From positions 20,752,716-20,816,715 of the forward strand of contig NC_091352.1 of NCBI RefSeq assembly GCF_038502225.1: DNA of 64,000 nucleotides, read 5' to 3'. A model generated the notes under the pieces. That model made no database searches, had not been told where the DNA came from, and saw only the letters and a list, made by a program, of their open reading frames with translations. Positions 1 through 11,345 of this stretch are shown piece after piece (position 1 is the stretch's first letter; each line of letters starts with the position of its first letter). Position numbers and translations under genes: made by a program. The DNA comes from Cherax quadricarinatus. Taxonomy: Eukaryota; Arthropoda; Malacostraca; Decapoda; Parastacidae.

Positions 1-1
1 A

Positions 2-235
2 ATAAGTGTCAGGGGCCCGAGACTGTTCAACTGCCTCCCAGCATACATAAGGGGGATTACCAACAGACCCCTTGCAGTCTTCAAGCTGGCACTGGACAAG
101 CACCTAAAGTCGGTTCCTGACCAGCCGGGCTGTGGCTCGTACGTTGGTTTGCGTGCAGCCAGCAGTAACAGCCTGGTTGATCAGGCTCTGATCCACCAGG
201 AGGCCTGGTCACAGACCGGGCCGCTGGGGCGTTGA
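2..235 (+). mobile_element. LINE ORF2 C-terminal fragment (family A), 3' end of element
   Basis: The frame is open from the window edge to a stop at 233-235. It reads RGPRLFNCLPAYIRG, then NRPLAVFKLALDKHL, and ends EAWSQTGPLGR. The same RGPRLF...LPTYIRGIT block closes the LINE relic near 47.6 kb, so both belong to one family. This is the extreme C-terminus after the reverse transcriptase, which binds no catalytic residues. The 3' flank has a short near-repeat (ctctccaggtaaa, then tccaggta), like the short tandem tails of CR1/L2-type LINEs. The 5' part lies outside the window. Clade is inferred by style only. Confidence 0.75.
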
Positions 236-2412
236 CCCCCAGAACTCTCTCCAGGTAAATTCCAGGTAGGAATGAGCTATGATATAACATACCTGTCCAA
301 CAATTGCGCTATCAGGACAACCCATGTGATATTGCTACAGCAGGCAGGAGTCATGGCCCAGGCTGATACCTACATAATACTAGGTCAACCACCTTCGACC
401 GGTACACAATTCCAAGCAAATTATCATTCCCACCACGTAACACCATCTGCCAGAGCAATCGACAGGTGGTTGATTAGCGTAAGCAATAACCCTGGTCACA
501 CGTCAGAGCGGCACGTGACGTGCGTGTAGAAGGGCACTCACAGGTAAGAGGTCGATTTCTATCTAGATATTAATGTTACTACGTCTAGCAATTGAAGATT
601 CTCTTCATTTTTAATGCGTAAACCTGATTCTCTTTGTATTAAACCACTGTGATATGGGAGATTTACAGATGAAAATATTGAAAAATCATGAAAGTCACAA
701 GTGGCACACGTGCCTTCTATATACATGTGTTGGTATTAGTCAGTCTGTGTAATACATGTTTACACCTACAGATCGTCAGAGCATTACCTCGTGTTCATTT
801 TTTACTTCCATATTCAGAAGAGCCATGAGGATGTGCGGTCTGAGTTCACTGATGGGGAAGAGAAGGAAACTTACATTACCAGCGTCTGTTTATCCACAAT
901 GCTTTTTAAAAATCTTGCCTCATTCTCCCCCTAGAAGAAAAAAACTGTATAGAACAGAGCTCAGTACAGAGTATAAGCTTAACAATGTGTTACGTTACCT
1001 TACAATGACACCAGCTCGTATCTCCTATGTCTCTGGATTATTTTAATGTGAAATTTGTTTCTGAAACATTATCATGGTTAAACAAGAAATTGATTAGAAA
1101 ATCTCGCCAAGCATGTTGGGGAGTCTAATCTCTATTTCTTGCAATAGTCGTAGTAGCTGTTACCTAGAATAAGCTCAGAATAATACTTATATTGAGCCAA
1201 TTCCAAAGACTTATTCCCTTGTAATTTTATTGTCCAGTGAAATACCATAGAATCATCCCGTATTGAGCATGATATACATTTTACTTCCGACTTTAGCTAA
1301 GACATCTGCGACCTTGTAAATTTTATGTTAGGTACTGTTCATAAAGAAAAGGGTGAAAATATTTGTTTAGTGAAATGAACACTGTGTTCTTTGCCCAAGA
1401 TGCAACAGCTTTCCTTAGGCACTGCAAGACTTACTGAGAATTAACGCACTCTACCTTCTTGATATTTTTCACCCAGCTTGCTGTATGTTACACGAGCGTG
1501 TCTCATTATGGATTTGACACTAGAACTGGCAGAGCTAATACCTTACCGACTGACAGGAGTGTAGACTGTGCTAGAAAACCTATTGCAGAGCTCCATTAAT
1601 AATTTGTTGAGTAGTATCGACAACACGCTTGCTTTAAGCATTGTACTTTTTACCTGAGTATCAGCCTTGAAACTTGAGCTAGGCTGCATTACTTTAGTTT
1701 GGTTTTTGGATATTGTTGTTATTCATTTTATTATCTCTAGTTAAAGAGTGTCCCATTATGTATTTCAAACTGGAGCTGTAAGTGAAGCTTAAAAGTTACC
1801 AAACTGTGATTGTAGCCAGTTCCCGAACTCCACTAGTAGTTAATTCGGCCGATATGTCTATTGTTCTTGTTATAATCAAGTACTTGATTATTATGAACAA
1901 TATATTTGACTTAGGCACATATTTACATATTAATTTATTTTACTGGAAAACAGTTTTTGTATAATTAGGTGTAACAATTAATAGTGTAATTCAATAGTTA
2001 TTTTCGTCAATAGCTGTAACCAAATTATCGTACTAGAAGAAGAAACTCAAGCAAAACAATCGACAATGCCTTCTACGATATTTTAATAAACAGATTATTA
2101 ACTGATCTACCCAATCACTGACAATTTCTAAAAGTTGTACACCATTTCTTGAAAAAAGAGAATCATCACCCATCACAAACAGGCTGAAGCATTGACATCA
2201 ACAATGGAGTGCCACTGGTCTCTTACCTGAGCTAGTGTTATTGACCATCTAGTGTACGTCAGATACCGTCCCCAACCAACACAATAGGATACATTTATAA
2301 CCCAGTTGGTGTCCTCCACCCCAGGACATAACTACATATATGAAACTGAGGAAGTGATCGAAGAGATGAATGGGGAAATAAATATGAGAGAGAAATTGGA
2401 AGCGAATCATTC
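236..2412. other. No gene recognised
   Basis: AT-rich sequence with short unconvincing open frames (for example 756-1046) that show no recognisable motif. A LINE tail remnant lies at 236-275. Nothing else could be supported. Confidence 0.6.
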
Positions 2413-2452
<40 letters not shown>

Positions 2453-2493
2453 TCTCTCTCTCTCTTCCTCTATCTCTCTCTGTCTCTCTCTTC

Positions 2494-2538
<45 letters not shown>
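2413..2538. repeat. Compound microsatellite (CA)n then (CT)n
   Basis: An uninterrupted CA tract at about 2413-2445 is followed by an interrupted CT tract to 2538. The open frame across it is an artefact of the repeat. Confidence 0.97.
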
Positions 2539-2541
<3 letters not shown>

Positions 2542-2791
2542 AACGAGACTTTGTAATTTTCCTTTCACATATATATCGAAAAAGGATATCCAATTTCCTG
2601 CATGTGGCAGCCAACGGTCTTTTTCAGTGACCCTTGACAGCTTAAATCACCATGACTTGTACCGCAGAAGCTGACTTTCACTCTCAAGATTGTCTTCTTA
2701 ACCTCAAGAAATATTTCGCATCTTAATCAACCAGACCTGTAATTAAATACTTCCGATTTGTTGTTTCTACTTTACAGTGAGTATATCTTAG

Positions 2792-2795
<4 letters not shown>

Positions 2796-2884
<89 letters not shown>
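2796..2884. repeat. (TA)n microsatellite
   Basis: About 44 TA dinucleotides directly abut the foldback element that starts at 2885. The same (TA)n-next-to-foldback arrangement recurs near 28.56 kb. Confidence 0.97.
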
Positions 2885-2888
<4 letters not shown>

Positions 2889-3277
2889 TTGCCGAATAGG
2901 TAAAATGTGTCAATTACCAAGAATTCATTTAAAATTAAGTCCTTTCTTAAATTTCCTTTTATATGTTTAAAGATATATGTATATTTTTTAATTTATGTTA
3001 ATGTAAAAATTAATAATTTTGTACCAAAAGAACCTTAGAAAACTAACCTAACCATATTACAACAAGCGCAATTTAATTTTGCCTAATCCAACTTAATAAA
3101 TTTTAGATAAGTTTACAATAATTTAATAATAAACAAACACAATCAAATACATTATTTTCGTTAGGTTCAGAATGATTTTTGCGAAATTATTGCGTAAACA
3201 AATTTTCGCCTGCCTTATTCGGCAAGAAGAACTTTGCTATTTAAGCCACAATCTCAAAGTTTTACCTATTCGGCACT
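2885..3277. mobile_element. Foldback element with TGCCGAATAGG termini
   Basis: The left end reads ttgccgaataggtaaaa and the right end reads ttttacctattcggca, an inverted pair about 390 bp apart. The AT-rich interior (taatttaataataaaca, caagcgcaatttaatttt) reappears at 28141-28557, so this is a dispersed family and not a chance palindrome. No protein is encoded; it is presumably non-autonomous. The mobility mechanism cannot be told from sequence. The (TA)n abutting its left end may be part of the element or its target. Confidence 0.7.
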
Positions 3278-3479
3278 GCCGAATTCCCTTAAGTATTTAA
3301 CTTTTACAAAATATTTATTTTTACGGATTGATAGGTATTTTTTTCTTTAATAAATACATAAAAATCTATTTTTTTTGGACCAAAACTAACATAGAAACCT
3401 AAAGTACCTTAAGCTAACTAATTTTCAAATGGATGCTTAAAATTTCTCGCATATATAAAGAGAGCATTAGACTCTTGTC

Positions 3480-3624
3480 CAGTTTTAATGTTATATTAAT
3501 GATGGGTGAACATAGACAACCGGTGTAAAGAAACACGTCCAATGTTTTTACCCCTTCGCCGGGATTCGAACCCGGTCCCTCACCGTGTGAAGCGAGAGCT
3601 TCTGCCACTAGGCCACGGGGCACC
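3480..3624 (-). mobile_element. tRNA-derived SINE, copy 1
   Basis: On the minus strand, 3624-3551 folds like a tRNA. It has an A box around TGGCCTAGTGGC, an anticodon-arm region CTTCACAC, and a T arm CCGGG-TTCGAAT-CCCGG holding the B box GGTTCGAATCC. It continues into a non-tRNA body (aaacattggacgtgtttct, then ttcacccat) shared with copies at 34.1 kb and 25.0-25.2 kb. That body argues against a functional tRNA gene. Pol III internal promoters are inferred from the boxes. Confidence 0.8.
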
Positions 3625-3727
3625 GTAGTAGGCCACGGTAATGGCTTCTTCCGCCATCTACTAAGTTTAGCAACTATATTTGTTTGAGGGGAATGAAAGT
3701 AGACGTACAGTACCTTGAAAGCTTCTG

Positions 3728-4130
3728 TGGCTGTGCGAAACTTGATTTTTCCTGCTGTGCGAAACTTGATTTTCCTGTGTGCGAAACTTGATTTTCCTGT
3801 GTGCGAAACTTGATTTTCCTGCTGTGCGAAACTTGATTTTCCTGCTGTGCGAAACTTGATTTTCCTGCTGTGCGAAACTTGAATTTTCCTGCTGTGCGAA
3901 ACTTGAATTTTCCTGCTGTGCGAAACTTGAATTTTCCTGCTGTGCGACACTTGAATTTTCCTGCTGTGCGAACTTGAATTTTCCTGCTGTGCGACACTTG
4001 AATTTTCCTGCTGTGCGAAACTTGAATTTTCCTGCTGTGCGAAAATTGAATTTTCCTGCTATGCGAAACTTGAATTTTCCTGCTGTGCGAAACTTGATTT
4101 TCCTGCTGTGCGGAACTTGATTTTCCTGAT
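3728..4130. repeat. Minisatellite, ~23-24 bp unit, about 17 copies
   Basis: The unit is close to ttttcctgctgtgcgaaact plus tga(a). Length variants of 22-24 bp and point changes occur, and the 5' units lack one tgc. The overlapping minus-strand frames (SHSRKIQV repeats) are by-products, not a gene. Confidence 0.95.
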
Positions 4131-4135
4131 ATTCG

Positions 4136-4868
4136 ACGTGTTGCAGAGTAAGGCAAAAAAAACAGAATTCTTAGCAGAATATTGTAATTTTCAGTCGTAT
4201 ACCAGAATACTTGTGTTTACCATGATTTTGAAGTTTTCCTATACTAGCTTCTATAAAACTACTGCGTTTTTTCGTTTTTTTATTGTTTTTCGTTTACATT
4301 AATATTGTATTTCTATCCGTTACCGATTACGAAGGTAATCTCCCTTGTGACCCGTTCCCAGACCCGGCTTCACGGTTGATAGACTGATCAATCAGGCTTT
4401 TTGTGCTAGCAGCGCAGTTAAACTGAAAAATCATTAAAGCTTAACAAATCTACACAACAAAAGCTAACTTTTGGTTTATATCAACGTGTGAAAAAAAAAA
4501 TACGTACAGCTGAATAAAAATATTTTTTAAAAATTTCTCGTAAATTTGATGGGAGTTTCTCTACTGTAACTCTTCCCCATAAATATAATAATATTACTCC
4601 TTTGCGTGTGCTATAAAACTGGTTTATGTTTTATTGTGAAATGAAGCCAGTCATTAATTGTCCGTGTCATTAGTTTTATCTTGTCAACACACCTTATCTA
4701 TTTAATTTGTCATATATAAAGAATGTTTTTTAGTCGTTTCTAATTCTGTAATGGGATGACGTCCATGGCGGAGTTTTAACTTTCCAATATAACACAATTT
4801 TGGAATATTTTTGGGGGTTTGCGGGGAAAATCAAAATTGTTTAAATCATATTTGTCTTATTACGTTTT
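4136..4868. other. No gene; possible LINE tail relic at 4330-4425 (minus)
   Basis: At 4330-4425 the minus strand resembles the nucleotide sequence of the family A LINE tail (gcctgattgatcagtctatc, then gccgggtctgg), compared with gcctggttgatcaggctctg near position 170. This is a weak match. The rest is AT-rich with nothing recognised. Confidence 0.4.
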
Positions 4869-4880
4869 AAAGTCTAGAGT

Positions 4881-5204
4881 TTGTAGATGAATGGTTCAGA
4901 GAACCGACATGTTGATAAATTAGACACATGTGCAACTCTTGGGAATCTTTATTGAACAAGTGTGACACCGCCTATGACTGCTGCACCTCTCCTACCAACG
5001 GTTTATAAGCTGCTTCTCCGCACATATGCCGTATTCTATTCAAGATTGATGGACTGACCACATCGACTCATGGTTGAGGGACTGATTACCTCATTCTACT
5101 CCTGTTCTTCAAGATTCTCCTTTGTATGGACTGATGAAGCCACTGTGTAGCGAAACGTTTCCTCAATAAAGATACCCAAGAGTTGCACGTGTGTCTAATT
5201 TATC
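4881..5204 (+). mobile_element. Hammerhead-like repeat element with inverted ends and 12-bp flanking repeat
   Basis: The left part has gataaattagacacatgtgc and the right part its near-complement gcacgtgtgtctaatttatc, so the ends form an inverted repeat. The block is flanked by identical 12-mers AAAGTCTAGAGT at 4869-4880 and 5205-5216, a candidate target-site duplication. The right half (about 5040-5204) aligns with 55434-55617. It carries a hammerhead-like core at 5128-5162. No ORF; probably a non-autonomous derivative related to Penelope-like terminal repeats. Confidence 0.65.
5128..5162 (+). ncRNA. Hammerhead ribozyme-like motif (CTGATGA type)
   Basis: The parts, in order, are: stem I strand GGA; core CTGATGA (5131-5137); one extra A; stem II GCCAC/GTAGC with loop TGT and one mismatch; GAAA (5152-5155); minimal stem III; and stem I strand TCC (5160-5162). 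By hammerhead numbering the cut would fall after 5159. Stem III is only AC/GT within a palindrome (AACGTT), which in known minimal hammerheads favours a dimer. The extra A between A9 and stem II is non-canonical. Activity is inferred, not shown. Confidence 0.6.
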
Positions 5205-5216
5205 AAAGTCTAGAGT

Positions 5217-6028
5217 CTACACGATTATCATTGTCTTTTTCACCACCAGATAAATGATAATTTATCCCTAAATAATTCTGTAAAATACTCACTTCTGTAA
5301 ATATACAATGAGAAATACACGGCTCTTGATGTTACTTATATATCATAATATACACACCTCTGTGAATATCCACTGAGAGATATTTATCGGTGTATATAAT
5401 AGAACACGATTTTATTTCTTTTCTGCAGTATACACAATGTAATTTACATGTAATAAAATATAGCTGAAAGTAAAAGAAAGTCACTGGCCTATTGCATATT
5501 TCTGGCAGACTATATACGCTGATATACTCCTTTAGATACACAGAGTTACAGTCCTTTGTTTATATACAATGGAACATACATATTTTATGGTGTATAACCA
5601 ATGAGAAATTTCCATTCTTCTGAGTTTACACACGGGTATGCACCTCTCTGTGTGTATACCTACTGGTTTATATACACAGCGAGAAAGATACGCCTCTCAT
5701 TGTAACTACACCGAGACAGATATTCCACTCAGTTTATAAAAACTGTTAGATTAATTCATTTCGAGTTGAATACATTTGTATTAATCTTTCACTTGTACGT
5801 CTAGTATCACCCAGGCCTATAACATATTACATTTTGAAAGTTGCTTATTATCATATATTATGGCTGCTATTTCAATTATAAGTTTTAGGTTTCTTCTTAT
5901 TGAATTTACTCCCTGTACCATTTAAATTTTTTATTAGTTAATCACTAATAAATTCTAGACTTCTTGTTAAATCTATTTCCTTCAAAACTTTGCTGGCTAC
6001 TCTCTCGTTTACTTGTTTTGTATCTGTG
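5217..6028. other. No gene recognised
   Basis: AT-rich sequence with loose repetition of phrases such as tatacac and tgagaaat; no ORF with recognisable motifs. Confidence 0.6.
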
Positions 6029-6133
6029 CATCATCCAGCTGTTGTCAGCCATCATGTTGACACCATCATCCAGCAGTTGTCAGCCATCATGTTGACACCA
6101 TCATCCAGCGGTTGTCAGCCATCAACTTGACAC
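6029..6133. repeat. Tandem repeat, 35-bp unit x 3
   Basis: Units start at 6029, 6064 and 6099 with catcatccagc followed by gttgtcagccatca. The period is exactly 35 bp. Confidence 0.95.
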
Positions 6134-6139
6134 TCCATT

Positions 6140-6570
6140 TATTTCCTGCTGAAACCTTTCTTGCTGTTCACTCAAAGCTTCCAGATTTTCCGGAAAGTTA
6201 TCCAAATGAGCATCCAGGAAACGTACTTGAGACTCTTGTTACATTCTAGGGCTTTGAACTTCTCAAACGCCCTTTTCTTGACTTTCTTCTAGTAGTTACC
6301 TAAAAACCTTTCATACGAAACCTTGCAGTGTAAACCATGGCCCTTTTTCAACATAAATTAGATTTTTCAAAATTCTCATCCTAAAGTTTCCTTATGTCTG
6401 CCTCCATCAATATCCCTTCTTTGAGCTTGTCATCCGGCAATTCTGGAAGCCTCTTGCTCAGAAACTTAAAATCATCTCCATCTCGTGGTAAAGCTTTAAC
6501 AGATTGCTTCATTAGGCCGAGTTTTGTGTGTAGAGGAGGCAAGAGCACATTATTTTGGATTAACCACACT
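6140..6570 (-). pseudogene. Broken ORF of a repetitive arthropod protein family (LPPLHxKLGLMK motif)
   Basis: On the minus strand 6569-6381 reads NNVLLPPLHTKLGLMKQ, then VKALPRDGDDFKFLSKRLPE and KEGILMEADIRKL. I recognise this pattern from multicopy uncharacterised arthropod ORFs that are probably transposon-derived; the function is unknown to me. Further downstream, in shifted frames, pieces resembling FxDAHLDNFPENLEALSEQQ and RFQQEI appear around 6236-6140. Several frameshifts and stops show it is dead. Assignment rests on memory of motifs only. Confidence 0.5.
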
Positions 6571-7449
6571 GTTTCGTACTACAAGATTTTCATAACTTTC
6601 GTGCAGATGAACATAATGGGCAAACCTGGTAACATAGTTCAAAGGAACTCTCATGACTTTTTTTAGAGGAATCGATGAATAGTCTTCACTTGTCAGCATT
6701 ATTCTTTCTCGCCGAACTTTTCTATTAAGCGAATAACGTTCGTGCAATAAACCAAATCACCTTAATCAAAATATGGAACAAAATCTTGGTCTTGATTCCG
6801 ATACCAGGAAAAATATTTAAATCTGGAACCTAAAATCTGAGAAGAATCTTAAGCAAGGCTATGCATCTCACTACATCATTCAACTCGTTCTGTGGAATAC
6901 TTTAAGTTGTGTGTCATCCTTATTACACACTGCGGCATCACTGTCACTGCTTAGTTCAGAGTTTATTAGAGTACTTCAAGGTTTTCAGATGGTAGATGTC
7001 GTAGGACAGATGGAAGGTTAAGATACAGAATCCCTTTTATACATTTTTGTGTTGTATCCTTTTACACTACAGGAGCTGTGATTTTTTTTTTAGTTCCCGC
7101 CAGCTCGTTGGAACACCTATTGAAAATAATACTTTCGTACATTTCCTCCACTGTCTAAGGTCTTCAACACAAGACAGATTTTATGGGTAGCCAATAATTT
7201 AATCTACTCTCCAACTTCTGCTCCAAAGTATGCGTAATAAAGTCCTTGGCTAGGCGCGTAACATTTCTTTGCTTCTTAATAACAAATTCACTACTAATAT
7301 AAAACAGTCTGGAGGGTGAACACACCCTCATGTGGTTATACTCTGGAAAAACCCTACAATAACTGTACTAAAATTATAAATACAATACACGTTCGTATAA
7401 TGCAGAGACACGATTTCAACTGACAGATTTCAGTCTCAAATATAATGTA
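6571..7449. other. No intact gene
   Basis: The minus-strand frame at 6747-6550 may be the upstream part of the broken ORF below it, but it shows no motif I recognise. Otherwise nothing was seen. Confidence 0.5.
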
Positions 7450-7628
7450 ACCTCTTCACCCTCTCCCACAACCTCAGCCTCGTCAAGTGTGCTGCAAGCC
7501 CTTCACCCTCTCTCCCTCACTACCTCAGCCTCCTCAAGTGTGCTCTAACCCCTCCACCCCATCTCCCTCACAACCTCAGCCTCCTCAAGTGTGCTCTAAC
7601 CCTGTAACCTCTATCCATCACAACCTCA
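7450..7628. repeat. Imperfect tandem repeat, ~50-60 bp unit x 3
   Basis: Three units share cacaacctcagcctcctcaa and gtgtgctctaaccc. The third is decayed. Confidence 0.85.
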
Positions 7629-8224
7629 CGTCTTTCCTCCTGCTTCCCCTACGCACATTCACATGAAGATATGTTATAATGGCACGAAACAGTGGCGCCA
7701 TAATTTGTAGACGACTGGATAAAAACTATACGTGATACATAAATATGAGCATTTAATAAAACAGAACAGCGAAATTTAGCCATCTGCGAATTCCTGTGTT
7801 GATTTTAATTACGGATATAAAATAAAAATATCGTATATCAGCTTCTAAAAAAAAACTGTACGTATATATTATGCATATATCAAAAAATATAGTTCATTTA
7901 TTATGAATATATATAATTTGTAGACGCTTTATTTCTGGTTTTGGCTTTCTTTATACTTAGCAATATTTTGTAACATGTGAATCACACGTTGTATATTAAT
8001 TTAATATGCTATTCCTAGCAACTATAAGTGTGATATCGAAACACTTCTTCCTCTGTACTATTCATGGGTGCAGGAAAATGCAAGAGGGAGAGGGAAATGG
8101 AAGAGGGGAGAGGGTTCTTCGTCCTGAGGATTGGAGCTACAAAAGTTCTCGAATCAACCCTGATTGCTTCCAATCCACTGGCGCCATATGATTGAAATAA
8201 TTTAGCTCTTCCCTATGAAGAACG
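7629..8224. other. No gene recognised
   Basis: AT-rich sequence; nothing seen. Confidence 0.6.
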
Positions 8225-8229
8225 AAAAG

Positions 8230-8332
8230 TCACAATACCGTGAATGGAACAATACACAAATGGTCCAAGTCGGACCGAAACGTCGTCGTAAGCTCCTCTC
8301 TCCTATGTGCGGGTTATTTGTGTATCTTCCAT
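8230..8332. mobile_element. Hammerhead-like repeat, third family (GGTCC stem)
   Basis: Inverted ends atacacaaat (about 8249) and atttgtgtat (about 8316) frame the element. On the plus strand a perfect 5-bp hairpin GGTCC/GGACC with loop AAGTC (about 8260-8274) is followed directly by GAAACGTCGTCG. That is the stem II-GAAA-stem III order of the other families, but the 7-nt box upstream is degenerate here. Fragments with tacacaaataacccg recur at about 36953 and 38334. Confidence 0.5.
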
Positions 8333-8389
8333 ACGAATTATGATGATAGAGATAATAAACTAATTATAAATAATATGACAGCACCATAA

Positions 8390-11057
8390 CACAGTGGAAG
8401 ACCGTGTACTTCACCATGATAACACAGTGCAAGACTGTGTACTTCATGATAACACAGTGCAAGACTGTGTACTTCATGATAACACAGTGCAAGACTGTGT
8501 ACTTCATGATAACACAGTGCAAGACTGTGTACTTCACCATGATAACACAGCGGAAGACTGTGTACTTCATGATAACACAGTGGAAGACTGTGTACTTCAT
8601 GATAACACAGTGCAAGACTGTGTACTTCATGATAACACAGTGCAAGACTGTGTACTTCATGATAACACAGTGCAAGACTGTGTACTTCATGATAACACAG
8701 TGCAAGACTGTGTACTTCATGATAACACAGTGCAAGACTGTGTACTTCACCATGATAACACAGCGGAAGACTGTGTACTTCATGATAACACAGTGCAAGA
8801 CTGTGTACTTCATGATAACACAGTGCAAGACTGTGTACTTCATGATAACACAGTGCAAGACTGTGTACTTCATGATAACACAGTGCAAGACTGTGTACTT
8901 CATGATAACACAGTGCAAGACTGTGTACTTCATGATAACACAGTGCAAGACTGTGTACTTCATGATAACACAGTGCAAGACTGTGTACTTCATGATAACA
9001 CAGTGCAAGACTGTGTACTTCATGATAACACAGTGCAAGACTGTGTACTTCATGATAACACAGTGCAAGACTGTGTACTTCATGATAACACAGTGCATGA
9101 CTGTGTACTTCATGATAACACAGTGCAAGACTGTGTACTTCATGATAACACAGTGCAAGACTGTGTACTTCACCATGATAACACAGCGGAAGACTGTGTA
9201 CTTCATGATAACACAGTGCAAGACTGTGTACTTCATGATAACACAGTGCAAGACTGTGTACTTCATGATAACACAGTGCAAGACTGTGTACTTCATGATA
9301 ACACAGTGCAAGACTGTGTACTTCATGATAACACAGTGCAAGACTGTGTACTTCATGATAACACAGTGCAAGACTGTGTACTTCATGATAACACAGTGCA
9401 AGACTGTGTACTTCATGATAACACAGTGCAAGACTGTGTACTTCATGATAACACAGTGCAAGACTGTGTACTTCATGATAACACAGTGCAAGACTGTGTA
9501 CTTCATGATAACACAATGCATGACTGTGTACTTCATGATAACACAGTGCAAGACTGTGTAATTCATGATAACACAGTGCAAGACTGTGTACTTCATGATA
9601 ACACAGTGCAAGACTGTGTACTTCATGATAACACAGTGCAAGACTGTGTACTTCATGATAACACAGTGCATGACTGTGTACTTCATGATAACACAGTGCA
9701 AGACTGTGTACTTCATGATAACACAGTGCAAGACTGTGTACTTCATGATAACACAGTGGAAGACTGTGTACTTCATGATAACACAGTGGAAGACTGTGTA
9801 CTTCATGATAACACAGTGCGAGACTGTGTACTTCATGATAACACAGTGCGAGACTGTGTACTTCATGATAACACAGTGGAAGACTGTGTACTTCATAACA
9901 CAGTGCAAGACTGTGTACTTCATGATAACACAGTGCAAGACTGTGTACTTCATGATAACACAGTGCAAGACTGTGTACTTCATGATAACACAGTGCAAGA
10001 CTGTGTACTTCATGATAACACAGTGCAAGACTGTGTACTTCATGATAACACAGTGCATGACTGTGTACTTCATGATAACACAGTGCAAGACTGTGTACTT
10101 CATGATAACACAGTGCAAGACTGTGTACTTCACCATGATAACACAGCGGAAGACTGTGTACTTCATGATAACACAGTGCAAGACTGTGTACGTCATGATA
10201 ACACAGTGGAAGACTGTGTACTTCATGATAACACAGTGCAAGACTGTGTACTTCATGATAACACAGTGCAAGACTGTGTACTTCATGATAACACAGTGCA
10301 AGACTGTGTACTTCATGATAACACAGTGCAAGACTGTGTACTTCATGATAACACAGTGCAAGACTGTGTACTTCATGATAACACAGTGCAAGACTGTGTA
10401 CTTCATGATAACACAGTGCAAGACTGTGTACTTCATGATAACACAGTGCAAGACTGTGTACTTCATGATAACACAGTGCAATACTGTGTACTTCATGATA
10501 ACACAGTGCAAGACTGTGTACTTCATGATAGCACAGTGCATGACTGTGTACTTCATGATAACACAGTGCAAGACTGTGTACTTCATGATAACACAGTGCA
10601 AGACTGTGTACTTCATGATAACACAGTGCATGACTGTGTACTTCATGATAAAACAGTGAAAGGCTGTGTACTTCATCATGTTAACACAGTACAAGACTGT
10701 GTACTTTACCATGATAATACAGTACAAAACTGTGTACTTCATCATGTTAACAGAGCACAAGACTTTGTACTTCACCATGATAACACAATCCAAGGCTGTG
10801 TACTTCACCATGATAACACAGTCCAAGATTGTGTACTTCACCATGATAACACAGTCCAAGACTGTGTATTTCATCATGTTAACACAGTACAAAACTGTGT
10901 ATTTCATCATGTTAACACAGTACAAAACTGTGTACTTCATCATGTTAACACAGTACAAGACTGTGTACTTCATCGTGATAACAGAGTGGAAGACTGTATA
11001 CTTCATGATAACACATCCAAGATTGTGTACTTCATGATAACACAGTCCAAGACTGTG
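8390..11057. repeat. Large minisatellite, 30-bp unit, about 88 copies, with 33-bp variants
   Basis: The unit is gataacacagtgcaagactg plus tgtacttcat. A few units are 33 bp with caccatgataacacagcgg, near 8533, 8746, 9170 and 10130. Their spacing fits whole numbers of 30-bp units plus 3, which points to block duplication. Because every unit is a multiple of 3 and lacks stops in most frames, open frames of about 1000 codons (plus) and 880 codons (minus) run through it. Units at the 3' end (10660-11057) are more diverged. No start context, splice signal or domain supports a gene. Confidence 0.97.
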
Positions 11058-11345
11058 TTATCATTGTGCTACATTTCTCTTGCCTCCCTCTGCTACATTT
11101 CTCTGATATCCCTCTGCTACATTTCCTCTGATATCCCTCTGCTTCATTTCTCTGGCATCCCTCTGCTAAATTTCTCTGGCATCCCTCTGCTAAATTTCTC
11201 TGGCATCCCTCTGCTAAATTTCTCTGGCATCCCTCTGCTAAATTTCTCTGGCATCCCTCTGCTAAATTTCTCAGGCATTCTTCTGCTACATTTCTCAGTC
11301 ACTCCTCTGTTACATTTCTCAGGTATCCATCTGCTACATTTCCTC
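11058..11345. repeat. Minisatellite, 24-bp unit, about 12 copies
   Basis: The unit is ctctggcatccctctgctaa plus attt. It directly abuts the 30-bp array. The central units are nearly identical and the edges decayed. Confidence 0.95.

Noticed and set aside
2723..2920. Tyr/Ile-alternating frame
   Set aside because: Translation of a (TA)n tract; the same applies to frames at 17453-17650 and 28495-28995.
3551..3624. Possible functional tRNA gene (minus)
   Set aside because: The tRNA-like head runs into a SINE body shared with copies at 34.1 and 25.1 kb, and acceptor-stem pairing is imperfect.
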